From NCBI GenBank assembly GCA_958295955.1, contig OY282420.1, positions 4,106,435 through 4,170,434 of the forward strand: 64,000 nt of DNA, read 5' to 3'. This stretch comes from an uncultured Bryobacterales bacterium. GTDB taxonomy: Bacteria; Acidobacteriota; Terriglobia; Bryobacterales; UBA6623. The position numbers and the translations under genes were made by a program. Below the pieces are notes generated by a model. The model saw only the letters and a list, made by a program, of their open reading frames with translations. It ran no database searches and was not told the origin of the DNA. Positions 7,978-16,843 of this stretch are shown here, piece after piece. Each line of letters begins with the position of its first letter. Position 1 is the first letter of the stretch.

Positions 7978-9162
7978 ATGCCGGCGGATGTGGCGGGAGC
8001 GGCCGTTGCGCCCTCCGAGATTGGGGAGTTTCGCGAAGGGCTTGCCGCGGCTGCCGCCGCAGGGCGGGCGATCGAGATCGGCGGGGCTTTTTCCAAGCGC
8101 TCGATGGGCGGGCCGACGGTTCCCGTCGACATCGCCTTTTCGACCCGCAACCTGAACCGCCTGCGCATTTACGAGCCCGCGGACTTGACGATCAGCGTCG
8201 GGGCCGGCATGCGCTACAAGCAGCTCGCTGAGACGCTTGCGGCGAACAACCAGTTCTTGCCGTTGGACCCTCCGTATGGAGAAGAGGCCACGATGGGGGG
8301 GATTCTCGCCGCTAACGCTGGCGGTCCGCGGCGGCGGCGCTACGGTACGGCCCGCGACATGCTGATCGGCATGGAGTTCGCGACGCTGGAAGGCAAGTTG
8401 GTGAAGTCCGGCGGCATGGTCGTGAAGAACGTTACCGGGCTCGACATGGGCAAGCTGATGATCGGCTCGTTCGGCACGCTGGCCGCGGTGGTGACCGCCA
8501 ATTTCAAGGTTTTTCCGCGTCCCGAGCAGACGGCGTCTCTGGCCTTCATTGCGGCGGACGCCGGCGCGCTGCTGGACGTTCGCCGGTCGATTCTGCAGAG
8601 TGTCTTGCAGCCCGTTGCGATCGATTGGTTGAATGTGCGGGCCGCGGCCGGGGTCGGGCTTGTGGGCGGCCACGCGCTGCTTGTCGAAGTTTCCGGCAGC
8701 GCGGCTGCCGTGGAGCGCTGCCGTAGGGAGTTGGCGGCGTTGCGCTCGCCCGCGGCGGCGCTCGAGGATCTCGATGACGCGGTTTGGGCGGACGTGCGCG
8801 AGTTCGCGCCCCGGGCGCTGCGCATATGCCCTGACGGCGCGGTGATTCGCGTGACGACTACCGCCGACCGCATCGGGGAATTGCTGCGGGTTGCCGAGGA
8901 ATTGGGCGCCGCGCTCTTGCTGCGCGCCGGCAACGCGGTTGGCTATCTGGCCGCGGACGGTCTCGACGCGGCGCGGACCGCTCTGCAAAGGCTTCGCGGC
9001 GCAGGCTTTCCGGCGACGGTCGAATCGGGATCGGCGGCGGTGCGCAACGAGCTTGAGCTTTGGCGGCCGCTCGATGCGGAATTGGCGGTGATGCGCCGCA
9101 TCAAGAACGATTTCGATCCGCGCAACCTGCTGAACCGGCGCCGGCTGTTCGGCGTGCTGTAG
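7978..9162 (+). CDS. glcE: Glycolate oxidase subunit GlcE-like FAD-binding protein
   Basis: A 394-residue FAD-binding protein of the VAO/PCMH fold. Typical GlcE features are LTISVGAGMRYKQLAETLAA, then PPYGEEATMGGILAANAGGP, RYGTARDMLIGMEFATLEGK and VKNVTGLDMGKLMIGSFGTL. GlcE is the second flavin subunit of the GlcDEF complex that oxidises glycolate to glyoxylate. The C-terminal end (MRRIKNDFDPRNLLNRRRL) is the usual family ending. I start at ATG 7978 because a weak GAGCGG site is eight bases upstream; a GTG two codons earlier is possible. Neither glcD nor glcF is present on either side, so this is either a separated subunit or a stand-alone FAD dehydrogenase. Confidence 0.85.
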   Translation: MPADVAGAAVAPSEIGEFREGLAAAAAAGRAIEIGGAFSKRSMGGPTVPVDIAFSTRNLNRLRIYEPADLTISVGAGMRYKQLAETLAANNQFLPLDPPYGEEATMGGILAANAGGPRRRRYGTARDMLIGMEFATLEGKLVKSGGMVVKNVTGLDMGKLMIGSFGTLAAVVTANFKVFPRPEQTASLAFIAADAGALLDVRRSILQSVLQPVAIDWLNVRAAAGVGLVGGHALLVEVSGSAAAVERCRRELAALRSPAAALEDLDDAVWADVREFAPRALRICPDGAVIRVTTTADRIGELLRVAEELGAALLLRAGNAVGYLAADGLDAARTALQRLRGAGFPATVESGSAAVRNELELWRPLDAELAVMRRIKNDFDPRNLLNRRRLFGVL

Positions 9163-9203
9163 CCGGCGCTCCGCGTCTCCGCGATGCGGTTACACTATCT
9201 GGG

Positions 9204-10658
9204 ATGCCGCAGTCGAGCCGCCGCGAATTTTTGACCGCCTCCGCCGGGGCGCTTGCGCTTTCTTGCGGCGGTGGGGCGGACGTTGCGGCCGCGCCCCCGA
9301 ACATCCTTCTGTTTTTCCCGGACCAGCTTCGTTACGACTGGACCGGCGCCAACAAGAATCTTGCGTTGCGCACGCCCAATCTCGACAAGCTCGCCGCCCG
9401 CGGGACAACCTTCAGCAACTGTTACTGCGCATCGCCGCTGTGCGCGCCGTCGCGGGCCTGTCTGGCCGCGGGCGTGGAGTACGACCAATGCGGCGTGCCG
9501 AGCAACGCGCGGAACTATCCACTCGAGCAGGTGACGCATTACAGGCTGCTGCGCGACGGCGGCTACCACGTCATCGGCTGCGGCAAGTTCGATTTGCACA
9601 AGCCGGAGCCGAGTTGGGGCGTCGAAGGCCGGCATCTGCTGGCCGAGTGGGGTTTTTCCGACGGCATCGACAGCGCGGGCAAATGGGACGCCATCCGCTG
9701 GGGCATGGAAGAGCCGTGCGATCCCTACACTTATCATCTGCACGCAAACGGGCAGGCCGAGACCCACCACAACGATTTTTTGAAGCGGCGCGAGATCGGC
9801 ACGTTCGCGGCTACGTTCCCGACGCCGCTGGCCGAGGAATTTTACTGCGACAACTGGATAGGCGCCCAAGGAATGCGCCTGCTGCAAGAGGCGCCCAAGG
9901 ACAAGCCCTGGTATCTGGCGGTCAACTTCGCCGGGCCGCATGAGCCGGTCGATATCACCCGGCGCATGGACGAGCTTTACCGCGGCGTCGATTTTCCGCA
10001 GCCCGACCGCAGCACGGAGTTCACGCCCGAAAAGCACGTCGAAATCCGTCGCAACTACGCGGCGATGATCGAAAACCTCGACCAGTGGCTGGGCCGCTTC
10101 ACGGACGAAATCGAAGCCCGCGGCGAGCTCGACAACACGATCATTGTTTTTTCCAGCGATCACGGCGAGATGCTGGGCGACCATAATCTCTGGATGAAAA
10201 ATCTGCCGCAGCAGGGGTCGGTCGGCGTTCCCCTGGTCGCCGCCGGCCGGGGGATTCGCCAAGGCGTCGTCAGCGATGCGCTGGCGAGCGTGATGGACCT
10301 TGCCGCGACGTTCCTCGATTACGGTGGAGTTGCGCCGCCCGCTCATATGGACAGCCGGTCGCTCCGCCCGGTCTTGGAGGGCGCTAGCGCAACGCACAGG
10401 GAGTTCCTGCTGAGCGGACTCGACCCGTGGCGCTGCATAACCGACGGACGTCTCAAGCTGATCCGGGGCTATGCGGGCGGCCCCGCCGCGCGGGGCGCCG
10501 ACATAAAGCCGTACGCCGCGGCGAGCGAAGCCGCGGCGCCGATGCTGTTCGCTATCCGGGAAGATCCGTTTGAAAACAACGATCTGGCGGAACGCTCCCC
10601 GGCGGATGTCGAACGGCTGACGGATGTTTTGCACGGCTTGACGAGCGTCGTCCGATGA
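9204..10658 (+). CDS. Sulfatase, Tat/lipoprotein-exported
   Basis: A 484-residue type I sulfatase. The active-site signature CAPSR is at C80-R84 (residue C80 would become formylglycine), followed by ACLAAG. Metal ligands are seen in [12 protein letters not shown] near the N-terminus and in [12 protein letters not shown] near residue 320. The leader [17 protein letters not shown] has a twin arginine and a lipobox-like LALSC, so it is probably exported folded and perhaps lipid-anchored. There is no Shine-Dalgarno site; TACACT at 9191-9196 suggests a leaderless start. Substrate unknown: the family hydrolyses sulfate or phosphonate esters. The stop overlaps the next start (ATGA, 10655-10658). Confidence 0.9.
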   Translation: MPQSSRREFLTASAGALALSCGGGADVAAAPPNILLFFPDQLRYDWTGANKNLALRTPNLDKLAARGTTFSNCYCASPLCAPSRACLAAGVEYDQCGVPSNARNYPLEQVTHYRLLRDGGYHVIGCGKFDLHKPEPSWGVEGRHLLAEWGFSDGIDSAGKWDAIRWGMEEPCDPYTYHLHANGQAETHHNDFLKRREIGTFAATFPTPLAEEFYCDNWIGAQGMRLLQEAPKDKPWYLAVNFAGPHEPVDITRRMDELYRGVDFPQPDRSTEFTPEKHVEIRRNYAAMIENLDQWLGRFTDEIEARGELDNTIIVFSSDHGEMLGDHNLWMKNLPQQGSVGVPLVAAGRGIRQGVVSDALASVMDLAATFLDYGGVAPPAHMDSRSLRPVLEGASATHREFLLSGLDPWRCITDGRLKLIRGYAGGPAARGADIKPYAAASEAAAPMLFAIREDPFENNDLAERSPADVERLTDVLHGLTSVVR

Positions 10659-11026
10659 CTGCGCCGAGGATTCCGACCGGGCCGTACAGCCGGCACATCC
10701 TGCTTTGCGCCGACCAGACGAAAGACAAGTGCGCGCCGCGCGCGGTTACCGTTCCCGCCTGGACGTATCTCAAAGACCGCCTCGACCAACTCGGCGTCTC
10801 GCGCGGCCCCGGCTGCGTCTTCCGCAGCAAGGTCAACTGCCTGCGCGTTTGCGAGAAGGGGCCGATCGCGGTGGTGTATCCGGACGGGACCTGGTATCAC
10901 TCGGCGACCCCCGCAGTGCTCGAGCGCATCCTGCAAGAGCACGTCATCGGCGGCAAGCCGGTCGAAGAGTACGTTTTCGCGCAGAACCCCATGATTGCGC
11001 CGCCGCGGGGCAAGGAGAAACCTTGA
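10655..11026 (+). CDS. Thioredoxin-like [2Fe-2S] ferredoxin
   Basis: A 123-residue protein of the thioredoxin-like (2Fe-2S) ferredoxin family. It opens with [15 protein letters not shown] and continues with [20 protein letters not shown] and YPDGTWYH, the usual pattern of cluster cysteines followed by the GP-x-VYPxGxWY strand. It has no export signal, so it acts in the cytoplasm as a small electron carrier. The start overlaps the sulfatase stop by four bases, so translation is coupled although the neighbour is an exported hydrolase. It could be the donor for the siroheme reductase at 1895-4030, but nothing shows this directly. Confidence 0.85.
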   Translation: MTAPRIPTGPYSRHILLCADQTKDKCAPRAVTVPAWTYLKDRLDQLGVSRGPGCVFRSKVNCLRVCEKGPIAVVYPDGTWYHSATPAVLERILQEHVIGGKPVEEYVFAQNPMIAPPRGKEKP

Positions 11027-11215
11027 TCCCGAGGCGGGTTGCCGCCCGACGCGGCCCGCCAATGGAATCGGGAGAATCCGGGGCTGTCCTCTTGCTACCA
11101 TCGATTGACACCCTGAAGCTTTTGCTTTCTCCCGGTGTTGTTGGATACCGACCCCAGCGAGATCCTGCCGGCGGGGAAAGAACGCTCCGCGGGGAAAAGG
11201 AGGCTCGGAAAGATC

Positions 11216-11807
11216 ATGTCAACCAAATTGTTCAGTGCGGGAGTCGGCGGCGCGCTGCTGCTTGCGGGAATCGCCGCCAATGTCCCGGCCCCCGCCCGGG
11301 CGGAAAGCGATGCCGACAAGGGCGCGGCCGCGGCCCATCTCTTCGTCAAGCGGGACAAGGCCGAGAAGCTGGAGCCAAGCAGCACCTCCGTCAGCCGAAT
11401 CATGCTGACGGCGGACCAGACCAACGGGCGCTACAGCATCATCGACGAGATGTTCAAGCCCGGCATGAAGCCCCCCCCCGCACAAGCACGCCTATCACTC
11501 GGAGACCTTCATGGTGATTGCCGGCAAGATGAAGTGGATCGTTGGCGGCGAGACCGACACCATCGGGCCGGGCGACCTGGTTTACATTCCGCCGGACACG
11601 TCGCACACGGCCGAGGTGGTCGGCGATGAGCCCGTCCACGCGATCATGCTCTACGAACCGGGCGGATACGAGATTGGGCTGCGTCAGCGCGCCGCCGCCC
11701 GGCGCGAGCGCGGCTCGACAGACCCAGCCGGCGGACAGTCCCGACCCCGCCGCCCCCCGAATCCGTACGCTGACTTCATCCCGGATGCAAGGCCTGCCGA
11801 TCGATAG
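11216..11807 (+). pseudogene. Secreted cupin protein, frameshifted at a C run
   Basis: Two overlapping frames encode one cupin. The first starts at ATG 11216 behind AAGGAGG, has a signal peptide ending APARAES, and reads in frame to FKPGMKPPP at the nine-C run 11471-11479. If one C is removed the reading continues as PPHKHAYHSETFMVIAGK, the metal-binding cupin motif 1, then GPGDLVYIPPDTSHTAEV (motif 2) to the stop at 11807. With that correction the protein has 196 residues. The shift may be a real mutation, a phase-variable tract or a base-calling error in a homopolymer. The C-terminal 30 residues are Arg/Pro rich. Cupins of this type bind a metal and small ligands; function unknown. Confidence 0.8.
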
Positions 11808-11852
11808 CGCGGGACCGGCTGCCTCGTCCGTCGGTTTTTCAAGAGTTCGACC

Positions 11853-12302
11853 ATGGCAGTCAAGCATCTGCTCAAGGGCAAGCCGATTGCGGTCACCGGC
11901 TCTTCATCCGGTATCGGGGCGGAAACGGCGAAGATCCTGACCGAACAGGGCGCCGTTGTTCTCGGCATCGACATCAACGAGAGCCTGCAAAACGTTGCGG
12001 CTTTCCACTGCGCCGACCTCTCCGACAAAGGCGCGGTCGATGCGCTTGTCGAAGCCCTGCCTTGCGGCATCGACGGGCTGGTCAACAACGCGGGATTGCC
12101 GCCGACGCGGCCGGCGAACAAGCTCCTGGCCGTGAACCTGGTCGGCCTGAAGCATCTCACGGTAAACCTGATCCCGAAGCTCAACGACGGCGCCTCGATC
12201 GTCAACGTCGCTTCGCTTGCCGGCTTCGGCCGGCCGCAGGCCGTCGAAGCGATCCAGGCGGCGGCTTACCGCTTGGCCGGGGCGGTCCGCGGCTCGAGGT
12301 AG
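11853..12302 (+). pseudogene. Short-chain dehydrogenase, C-terminally truncated
   Basis: A 149-residue frame with the N-terminal half of an SDR. It has the NAD(P)-binding TGSSSGIG at about residues 15-22, LVNNAG near residue 75, and the strand carrying the catalytic serine, SIVNVASLAGFG. SDRs of this type (3-alpha-hydroxysteroid/coniferyl-alcohol dehydrogenase-like) are about 255 residues. Here the frame turns into unrelated sequence at about residue 140, where it runs antisense into the end of the M28 peptidase gene. The catalytic YxxxK and substrate lobe are missing, so the product should be inactive. Confidence 0.75.
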
Positions 12303-13762
12303 GCGCGGTCTCCGGTTTCCCAGTCGTCCCAGATGCCGAGAAATTTCATCTGTTCGTCGAGGCCGGTCTCGCGCAGCAGGTCATCGACGCCCGCGCGGCT
12401 GAGCCGTTTGCCGAACCGCTCGCGCAGGTCGGCGATCCCCAGCGCAACGGCCGCCGCGGCCGCCGCCGCCGCCCGCACCTGCGGCATGTCGATCTTGTCG
12501 AACGTGTCGGCCTCGGAATGATACGACGCATAGTACGCGGACGTGTCCTGAATGGCGATCAGGCTGGGCACGCCCTGCAACAAAAAATCGAAGTGGTCGC
12601 TGCCGAAAAACGCTTCGGTTACGGGTTCGAGCGGCCCGCGTTCGGCGAGCGGCTCGAGCACGGCTTGCAGGTTCTCCAGCAGGTCGCGGCGGCCGCCGAC
12701 CGAATATCCTTTGACGGGACCCGCGCCCATGTCGTGAACGATGACGGCGACATGGTTGTCGAGCTCGCCGCGGCGCCGGCGGATGTAGGCGCGCGAGCCG
12801 AAAAGGCCGAGTTCTTCACCGCCGAAAAGCGCGAAGCGCAAGGTGCGGCGCGGCCGGACTCCCGCGGCAACCGCGGCCCGCGCGGCCTCGACTACCGCCG
12901 CGGCGTTGGAAGCATTGTCGAGGCAGCCGGCGCCCATGTCCCAGGAGTCGAGATGCGCGCCGAGCAGGACGATTTCGCGCGGCCGTTCGCTGCCGCGGAT
13001 CTCAGCCATCACGTTGTGCGTGTCGTACCCGCCGCCGATCTTGTTCGGCAGGTCGAGGCGCAGGCGCAAGCTCGGGTTGTCTTCGAGCGCGCGCAGCAGG
13101 CGAAGCCCGTCTTCCCGCGCCAGGACGGCCGAGGGCAACGGATCGATTTTCCCTTGAATGCCGTTGACATGCCGGTACATGAGGCCGTTGGGCCGCGTCG
13201 CGACGAACAGCACTCCGGCGGCGCCGATCTCCGCCGCCTCGCGCATGGCGATCATCGCATCGCGCTGCTCGACCGCCAAGCCTTCGAAGGAATCGACTTC
13301 GTGCAGGCGGATCAGCAGGAGTTTGTCTGCGAGCTCGCCGCGGCGGCGCAAGATGTGTCCCGGGGAACCGATGCCCGCGTAGGCGGCTTCCGCCTCGATG
13401 CCGTCTCGCGGAGTGGCGGGCGAAAGGGCGGACGAGGCCGCGCGGATGGGGAACCCCTGTCCGCCGAGGACGCCGACGCCGGTTTTCCCTTCCTCCCAGC
13501 GGAGCGGCATGGGAACCGGCTCGACCTCTACGGAATCGACGCCCGCCTCTTCGAAGGCGCTGCGCGCCCAAGCGACGGCGCGCCTCATGCCGGCCGTTCC
13601 GGCCATGCGCGGGCCGATCTCGGCGCACAGCGTGCGCAAGTTCCGCGGCAGCGAGCGCGAGGCTTCGATGCGGCGCACGACCTTTTCGACTTGCGACGGG
13701 CCGCCGGCGGCGAAAGCGGACGCAGCGAAGACGAGCGCGAGCGCAGGCGGGCGAAAAGACAT
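12266..13762 (-). CDS. Secreted M28 family zinc peptidase
   Basis: A 498-residue exported aminopeptidase or carboxypeptidase-like enzyme. A signal peptide is present (MSFRPPALALVFAASAFAAG). A PA-like insert lies around residues 130-220, then the M28 catalytic domain. Zinc ligands are visible: GAHLDSWD (His, Asp), GEELGLFGS (catalytic Glu and ligand Glu), MGAGPV region Asp, and YHSEADTFDKID (His). It closely resembles plasma glutamate carboxypeptidase (PGCP/CPQ)-type enzymes that trim peptides in the periplasm. The start is ATG 13760-13762 with no Shine-Dalgarno site; TACCTT at 13772-13777 (minus strand) fits a leaderless promoter. The 3' end overlaps the truncated SDR by 37 bases. Confidence 0.9.
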   Translation of the reverse strand: MSFRPPALALVFAASAFAAGGPSQVEKVVRRIEASRSLPRNLRTLCAEIGPRMAGTAGMRRAVAWARSAFEEAGVDSVEVEPVPMPLRWEEGKTGVGVLGGQGFPIRAASSALSPATPRDGIEAEAAYAGIGSPGHILRRRGELADKLLLIRLHEVDSFEGLAVEQRDAMIAMREAAEIGAAGVLFVATRPNGLMYRHVNGIQGKIDPLPSAVLAREDGLRLLRALEDNPSLRLRLDLPNKIGGGYDTHNVMAEIRGSERPREIVLLGAHLDSWDMGAGCLDNASNAAAVVEAARAAVAAGVRPRRTLRFALFGGEELGLFGSRAYIRRRRGELDNHVAVIVHDMGAGPVKGYSVGGRRDLLENLQAVLEPLAERGPLEPVTEAFFGSDHFDFLLQGVPSLIAIQDTSAYYASYHSEADTFDKIDMPQVRAAAAAAAAVALGIADLRERFGKRLSRAGVDDLLRETGLDEQMKFLGIWDDWETGDRAYLEPRTAPAKR

Positions 13763-13823
13763 TCAGGCATGAAGGTAACACGTCCGGGCGCCGCGGCGTT
13801 CGTTTTGTAGTACCCTGATCGCC

Positions 13824-15134
13824 ATGACCGCGCATACCCGCCGCACGTTCGTAAAAGGCGCCGCCTCCGCCGCCGCCGCGCAGGCGTTCCCCGTGCTCGG
13901 CGCGAACGACAGCGTAAACCTTGCCGTAATCGGCGTAGGCGGCCGCGGCCGCGGCCATCTCGGATTCTTTGCCGACGTGCCCGGCGCGCGGCTCGCCGCG
14001 GTCTGCGACGTCAACCAGGCGGCCCGCGAGCGAGCCTCGGCCATGGTCCAAAACCTCCAGGGGAGCAAGCCCAAGGAATACGCGGACATGCGTCTGCTGT
14101 TCGACGACAAAGACATCCAGGCGGTATCGGTGGCGACGCCGAACCATTGGCATGCGCTGACCACGATCTGGGCGTGCCAAGCCGGCAAGGATGTTTACGT
14201 GGAGAAGCCGGCGAGCCATAACCCGTTCGAGGGTGAGCAGATGGTGAAAGCCGCGCGCAAGTACGGGCGTATGGTGCAAGTCGGTTCGCAGAGCCGCTCG
14301 ATCGGCCACAAGCGCAAGGCGGTGGCGCTGCTTCATGAGGGAGTCATCGGCCGGGTTTACATGGCCCGCGGCCTGTGTTTCCGGCGCCGCAAGTCGATCG
14401 GGCGCACGCCGCAGGAACCCGTTCTGCCGGGCCTCGACTGGGATTTCTTTCTCGGTCCGGCGCCCATGCGGCCTTATACGAAGAACCGTTTCGACTACAA
14501 CTGGCACTGGTTTTGGGACACCGGCAACGGGGACATCGGCAATCAGGGAGTCCACGAGATGGACATCTGCCGTTGGGGCTTGAGCGAGTACGCGCGGCCG
14601 CGGTCGGTCGCGTCGACCGGCGGCAAGTTCGTCTGGAAAGACGATCAGGAAACGCCGAACACGCAGCAGTCCCACTTCCTTTTTGACGAGTCGGAGATCG
14701 TCTTCGACGTGCGCAACCTTTCCAGCCCGCCGGAAGGCGGGACGCCGATTCGGGGTTCGAACTTCGTCGGCAACATCTTCTTCGGCAGCGAGGGGTACAT
14801 GGTCGTCGACCCTTACGGCTTTCAAGTTTATAAGGGCGACGAACGCGAAAAGACGATGGACGAAAAGCCGCATGAGGAAAAGACATGGGACCCGCGGCCG
14901 CACATGACGAACTTCATCGAAGCGGTACGCTCCCGCAACTACCGCGCGCTCAATGCCGATATTCAGATCGGCGCGGCCGCGGCGGAACTCTGCCACTTGG
15001 CGAATATCGCTTATCGGGCGGGGCGGCAGTTGCACGTTGACCGCGAAAGCGGGCTTTTCGTCGGCAACGGCCTGGCCAACGAAATGTTGACCCGGCGTTA
15101 CCGCGAACCTTACGTCGTGCCCGAAAAGGTGTAG
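13824..15134 (+). CDS. Gfo/Idh/MocA family oxidoreductase, Tat-exported
   Basis: A 436-residue NAD(P)-dependent oxidoreductase. A twin-arginine leader (TRRTFVKGAASAAAAQAFPV) precedes the Rossmann fold, with VIGVGGRGRGH at about residues 37-47 and the family motif YVEKPASHN, which bears the catalytic lysine, near residue 130. The C-terminal lobe contains WHWFWDTGNGDIGNQGVHEMD and HMTNFIEAVRSRNY, as in the large Planctomycetes/Acidobacteria group of exported sugar oxidoreductases. These act on sugars or their derivatives in the periplasm with tightly bound cofactor. The start has no ribosome site; TACCCT at 13811-13816 lies 7 bases before the ATG. Confidence 0.9.
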   Translation: MTAHTRRTFVKGAASAAAAQAFPVLGANDSVNLAVIGVGGRGRGHLGFFADVPGARLAAVCDVNQAARERASAMVQNLQGSKPKEYADMRLLFDDKDIQAVSVATPNHWHALTTIWACQAGKDVYVEKPASHNPFEGEQMVKAARKYGRMVQVGSQSRSIGHKRKAVALLHEGVIGRVYMARGLCFRRRKSIGRTPQEPVLPGLDWDFFLGPAPMRPYTKNRFDYNWHWFWDTGNGDIGNQGVHEMDICRWGLSEYARPRSVASTGGKFVWKDDQETPNTQQSHFLFDESEIVFDVRNLSSPPEGGTPIRGSNFVGNIFFGSEGYMVVDPYGFQVYKGDEREKTMDEKPHEEKTWDPRPHMTNFIEAVRSRNYRALNADIQIGAAAAELCHLANIAYRAGRQLHVDRESGLFVGNGLANEMLTRRYREPYVVPEKV

Positions 15135-15144
15135 TTTGTTGCTC

Positions 15145-15654
15145 TTATTGTCCCCGGAACCAGCATACTGCGCGCTCGAGCGCCGCGGTCACCGGTCCCG
15201 GCTCGAAGCCCGGCTCCTTGCGCGCTTTCGAGGTATCGACGAACATCTTTCTGCGCGCCATGCGCACTCCTTCCAGCGGAACCCGCGGCGCTGCGCCCGT
15301 GAGCGCCGCCCAGGCGGTTGAAACGGCTCCCGCCGCGAAGGCCAACGCATACGGCATCCCCACTGCGGGCGCGGGCCGGCCGGTAATCGCCGCCAGGCGG
15401 TCGAAGATTTCCTTCAGCGTCAAGTTTTCGGCGCCGAGCAGATAGCGTTCGCCGAGGCGGCCTTTCTCCGCGGCTTGCAGGCGGCCCCGCGCGGCGTCGC
15501 GAACGTCCACGAGATTCAGTCCCGTATCGAGAAAGGCGGGCATGCGGCCGGTCAGGAAATCGCGGACGAGCGCCCGCACCACTTCGCCGCGTTCGAGCAA
15601 GAGGCGGGCGACGTGGTTGCCGATAAAGTGCGCGGCGCCTGTGACAAGAATCAT
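15145..15654 (-). pseudogene. NAD-dependent epimerase (HpnA-like), large internal deletion
   Basis: A 169-residue frame that joins the first beta-alpha-beta unit of an HpnA-like epimerase/reductase (residues 1-32, ending VVRALVRD) directly to the C-terminal third of the same family (FLTGRMPAFLDTGLNLVDV onward, including GERYLLGAENLTLKEI and VRMARRKMF). Full-length members have about 330 residues, so roughly 150 residues, including the YxxxK active site, are absent. The junction is near 15556-15561 and stays in frame. The dinucleotide motif is also worn: GAAHFIG instead of GxxGxxG. It is most likely a decaying gene. It ends ten bases from the convergent Gfo/Idh/MocA gene. Confidence 0.75.
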
Positions 15655-15689
15655 CCGCTGAGCATTACACTGTCAGAACAGGAGCTTCC

Positions 15690-16841
15690 ATGATGATTTA
15701 CCGCAACCTCCGTTCGCCGGCCGTTCCGCTCTTGGCCGCGGCGCTTGCCGCCTGCTCCGGCCCTCCGGCGGAATCCGACGCGCCGCCGGCCCGCGCGTTG
15801 GAGACGACGGAGTTCGGCGCGGCCGACGGCAAGCCGGTCATGCTCTATACCCTTACGAACGCTTCCGGCGCGCAGGTTGCGATCACCAACTACGGCGGAA
15901 TCGTGGTCAGCCTGAGCACGCCCGACCGCGACGGCAATCTCGGGGACGTGGTGTTGGGCTACGACAATCTCGATGCTTATCTCGCCGACACGCCGTACTT
16001 CGGCGCGCTGATCGGGCGTTACGGCAACCGCATCGCCAATGGGGCGTTCACCCTTAACGGCGAGTCGTTCGCTCTGGCCAAGAACAACGGACCGAACGCT
16101 CTCCACGGGGGCGAGAAGGGGTTCGACAAAGTTGTCTGGGACGCGGAGCCGACCGCCGCCGGCGACGGCTTGACGCTCGCCTACGTGAGCGCGGACGGCG
16201 AAGAAGGCTACCCCGGGACGCTCAGCGTCCGGGTTGTCTATACCTGGACCGACGACAACGAGTTGCATATCGCCTACGAAGCGACCACCGACAAGCCTAC
16301 GGTCGTCAATCTGACGAACCACTCGTACTTCAACTTGAAGGACGCGGGCGCGAGCAGCGCGCTGAACCATGAGGTCGTTATCCATGCGGACCGCTATACG
16401 CCGATCGACGAGACGTTCATTCCGACGGGCGAGCCGGCCGCGGTGGAGGGCACGCCTTTCGATTTTCGACAGGCCGCCGCAATCGGCGCGCGTATCGAAG
16501 AAGACCACCAGCAATTGCAGTTCGGGCTCGGATACGACCACAATTACGTGCTCAACCGCAGCGGCGAGGGGCTTGAGCTCGCGGTCACCGTTTACGAACC
16601 GGACAGCGGCCGCGTGATGGAAGTGTTGACCGAAGAGCCCGGCGTCCAGTTTTATTCGGGGAATTTCCTCGACGGACATCATGTCGGCAAGGGCGGCGTC
16701 GCCTACGAACGCCGCAGCGCGTTTTGCTTCGAGACGCAGCACTTTCCCGATTCGCCCAACCAGCCGCAGTTCCCTTCGACCGTGCTCAATCCCGGCGAAA
16801 CCTACAGCACCAAGACGGTTTACCGTTTCTCGACTCGCTGA
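15690..16841 (+). CDS. galM: Aldose 1-epimerase (galactose mutarotase), lipoprotein
   Basis: A 383-residue mutarotase interconverting alpha and beta anomers of hexoses. Family landmarks are GALIGRYGNRIANGAF, NALHGGEKGFDKVVW, VNLTNHSYFNL with the catalytic His, and FCFETQHFPDSPN with the catalytic Glu. The N-terminus has a lipobox-like end (AALAACSG), so the protein is probably exported and lipid-anchored, as in many environmental GalM proteins. A GGAG site precedes the paired ATG codons at 15690. The next gene starts two bases after its stop, so it forms an operon with the SMP-30 lactonase. Confidence 0.93.
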   Translation: MMIYRNLRSPAVPLLAAALAACSGPPAESDAPPARALETTEFGAADGKPVMLYTLTNASGAQVAITNYGGIVVSLSTPDRDGNLGDVVLGYDNLDAYLADTPYFGALIGRYGNRIANGAFTLNGESFALAKNNGPNALHGGEKGFDKVVWDAEPTAAGDGLTLAYVSADGEEGYPGTLSVRVVYTWTDDNELHIAYEATTDKPTVVNLTNHSYFNLKDAGASSALNHEVVIHADRYTPIDETFIPTGEPAAVEGTPFDFRQAAAIGARIEEDHQQLQFGLGYDHNYVLNRSGEGLELAVTVYEPDSGRVMEVLTEEPGVQFYSGNFLDGHHVGKGGVAYERRSAFCFETQHFPDSPNQPQFPSTVLNPGETYSTKTVYRFSTR

Positions 16842-16843
16842 CC

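Noticed and set aside
5458-8988. Minus-strand open frame of 1176 codons across the Sel1, propeller and glcE genes
   Set aside because: It is antisense to three well-supported genes, is rich in Arg, Gly and Gln, and shows no domain or ribosome site; high GC keeps the frame open.
11105-11110. TTGACA as the -35 box of the cupin gene
   Set aside because: No acceptable -10 box lies 16-18 bases downstream (the sequence there is TCTCCC).
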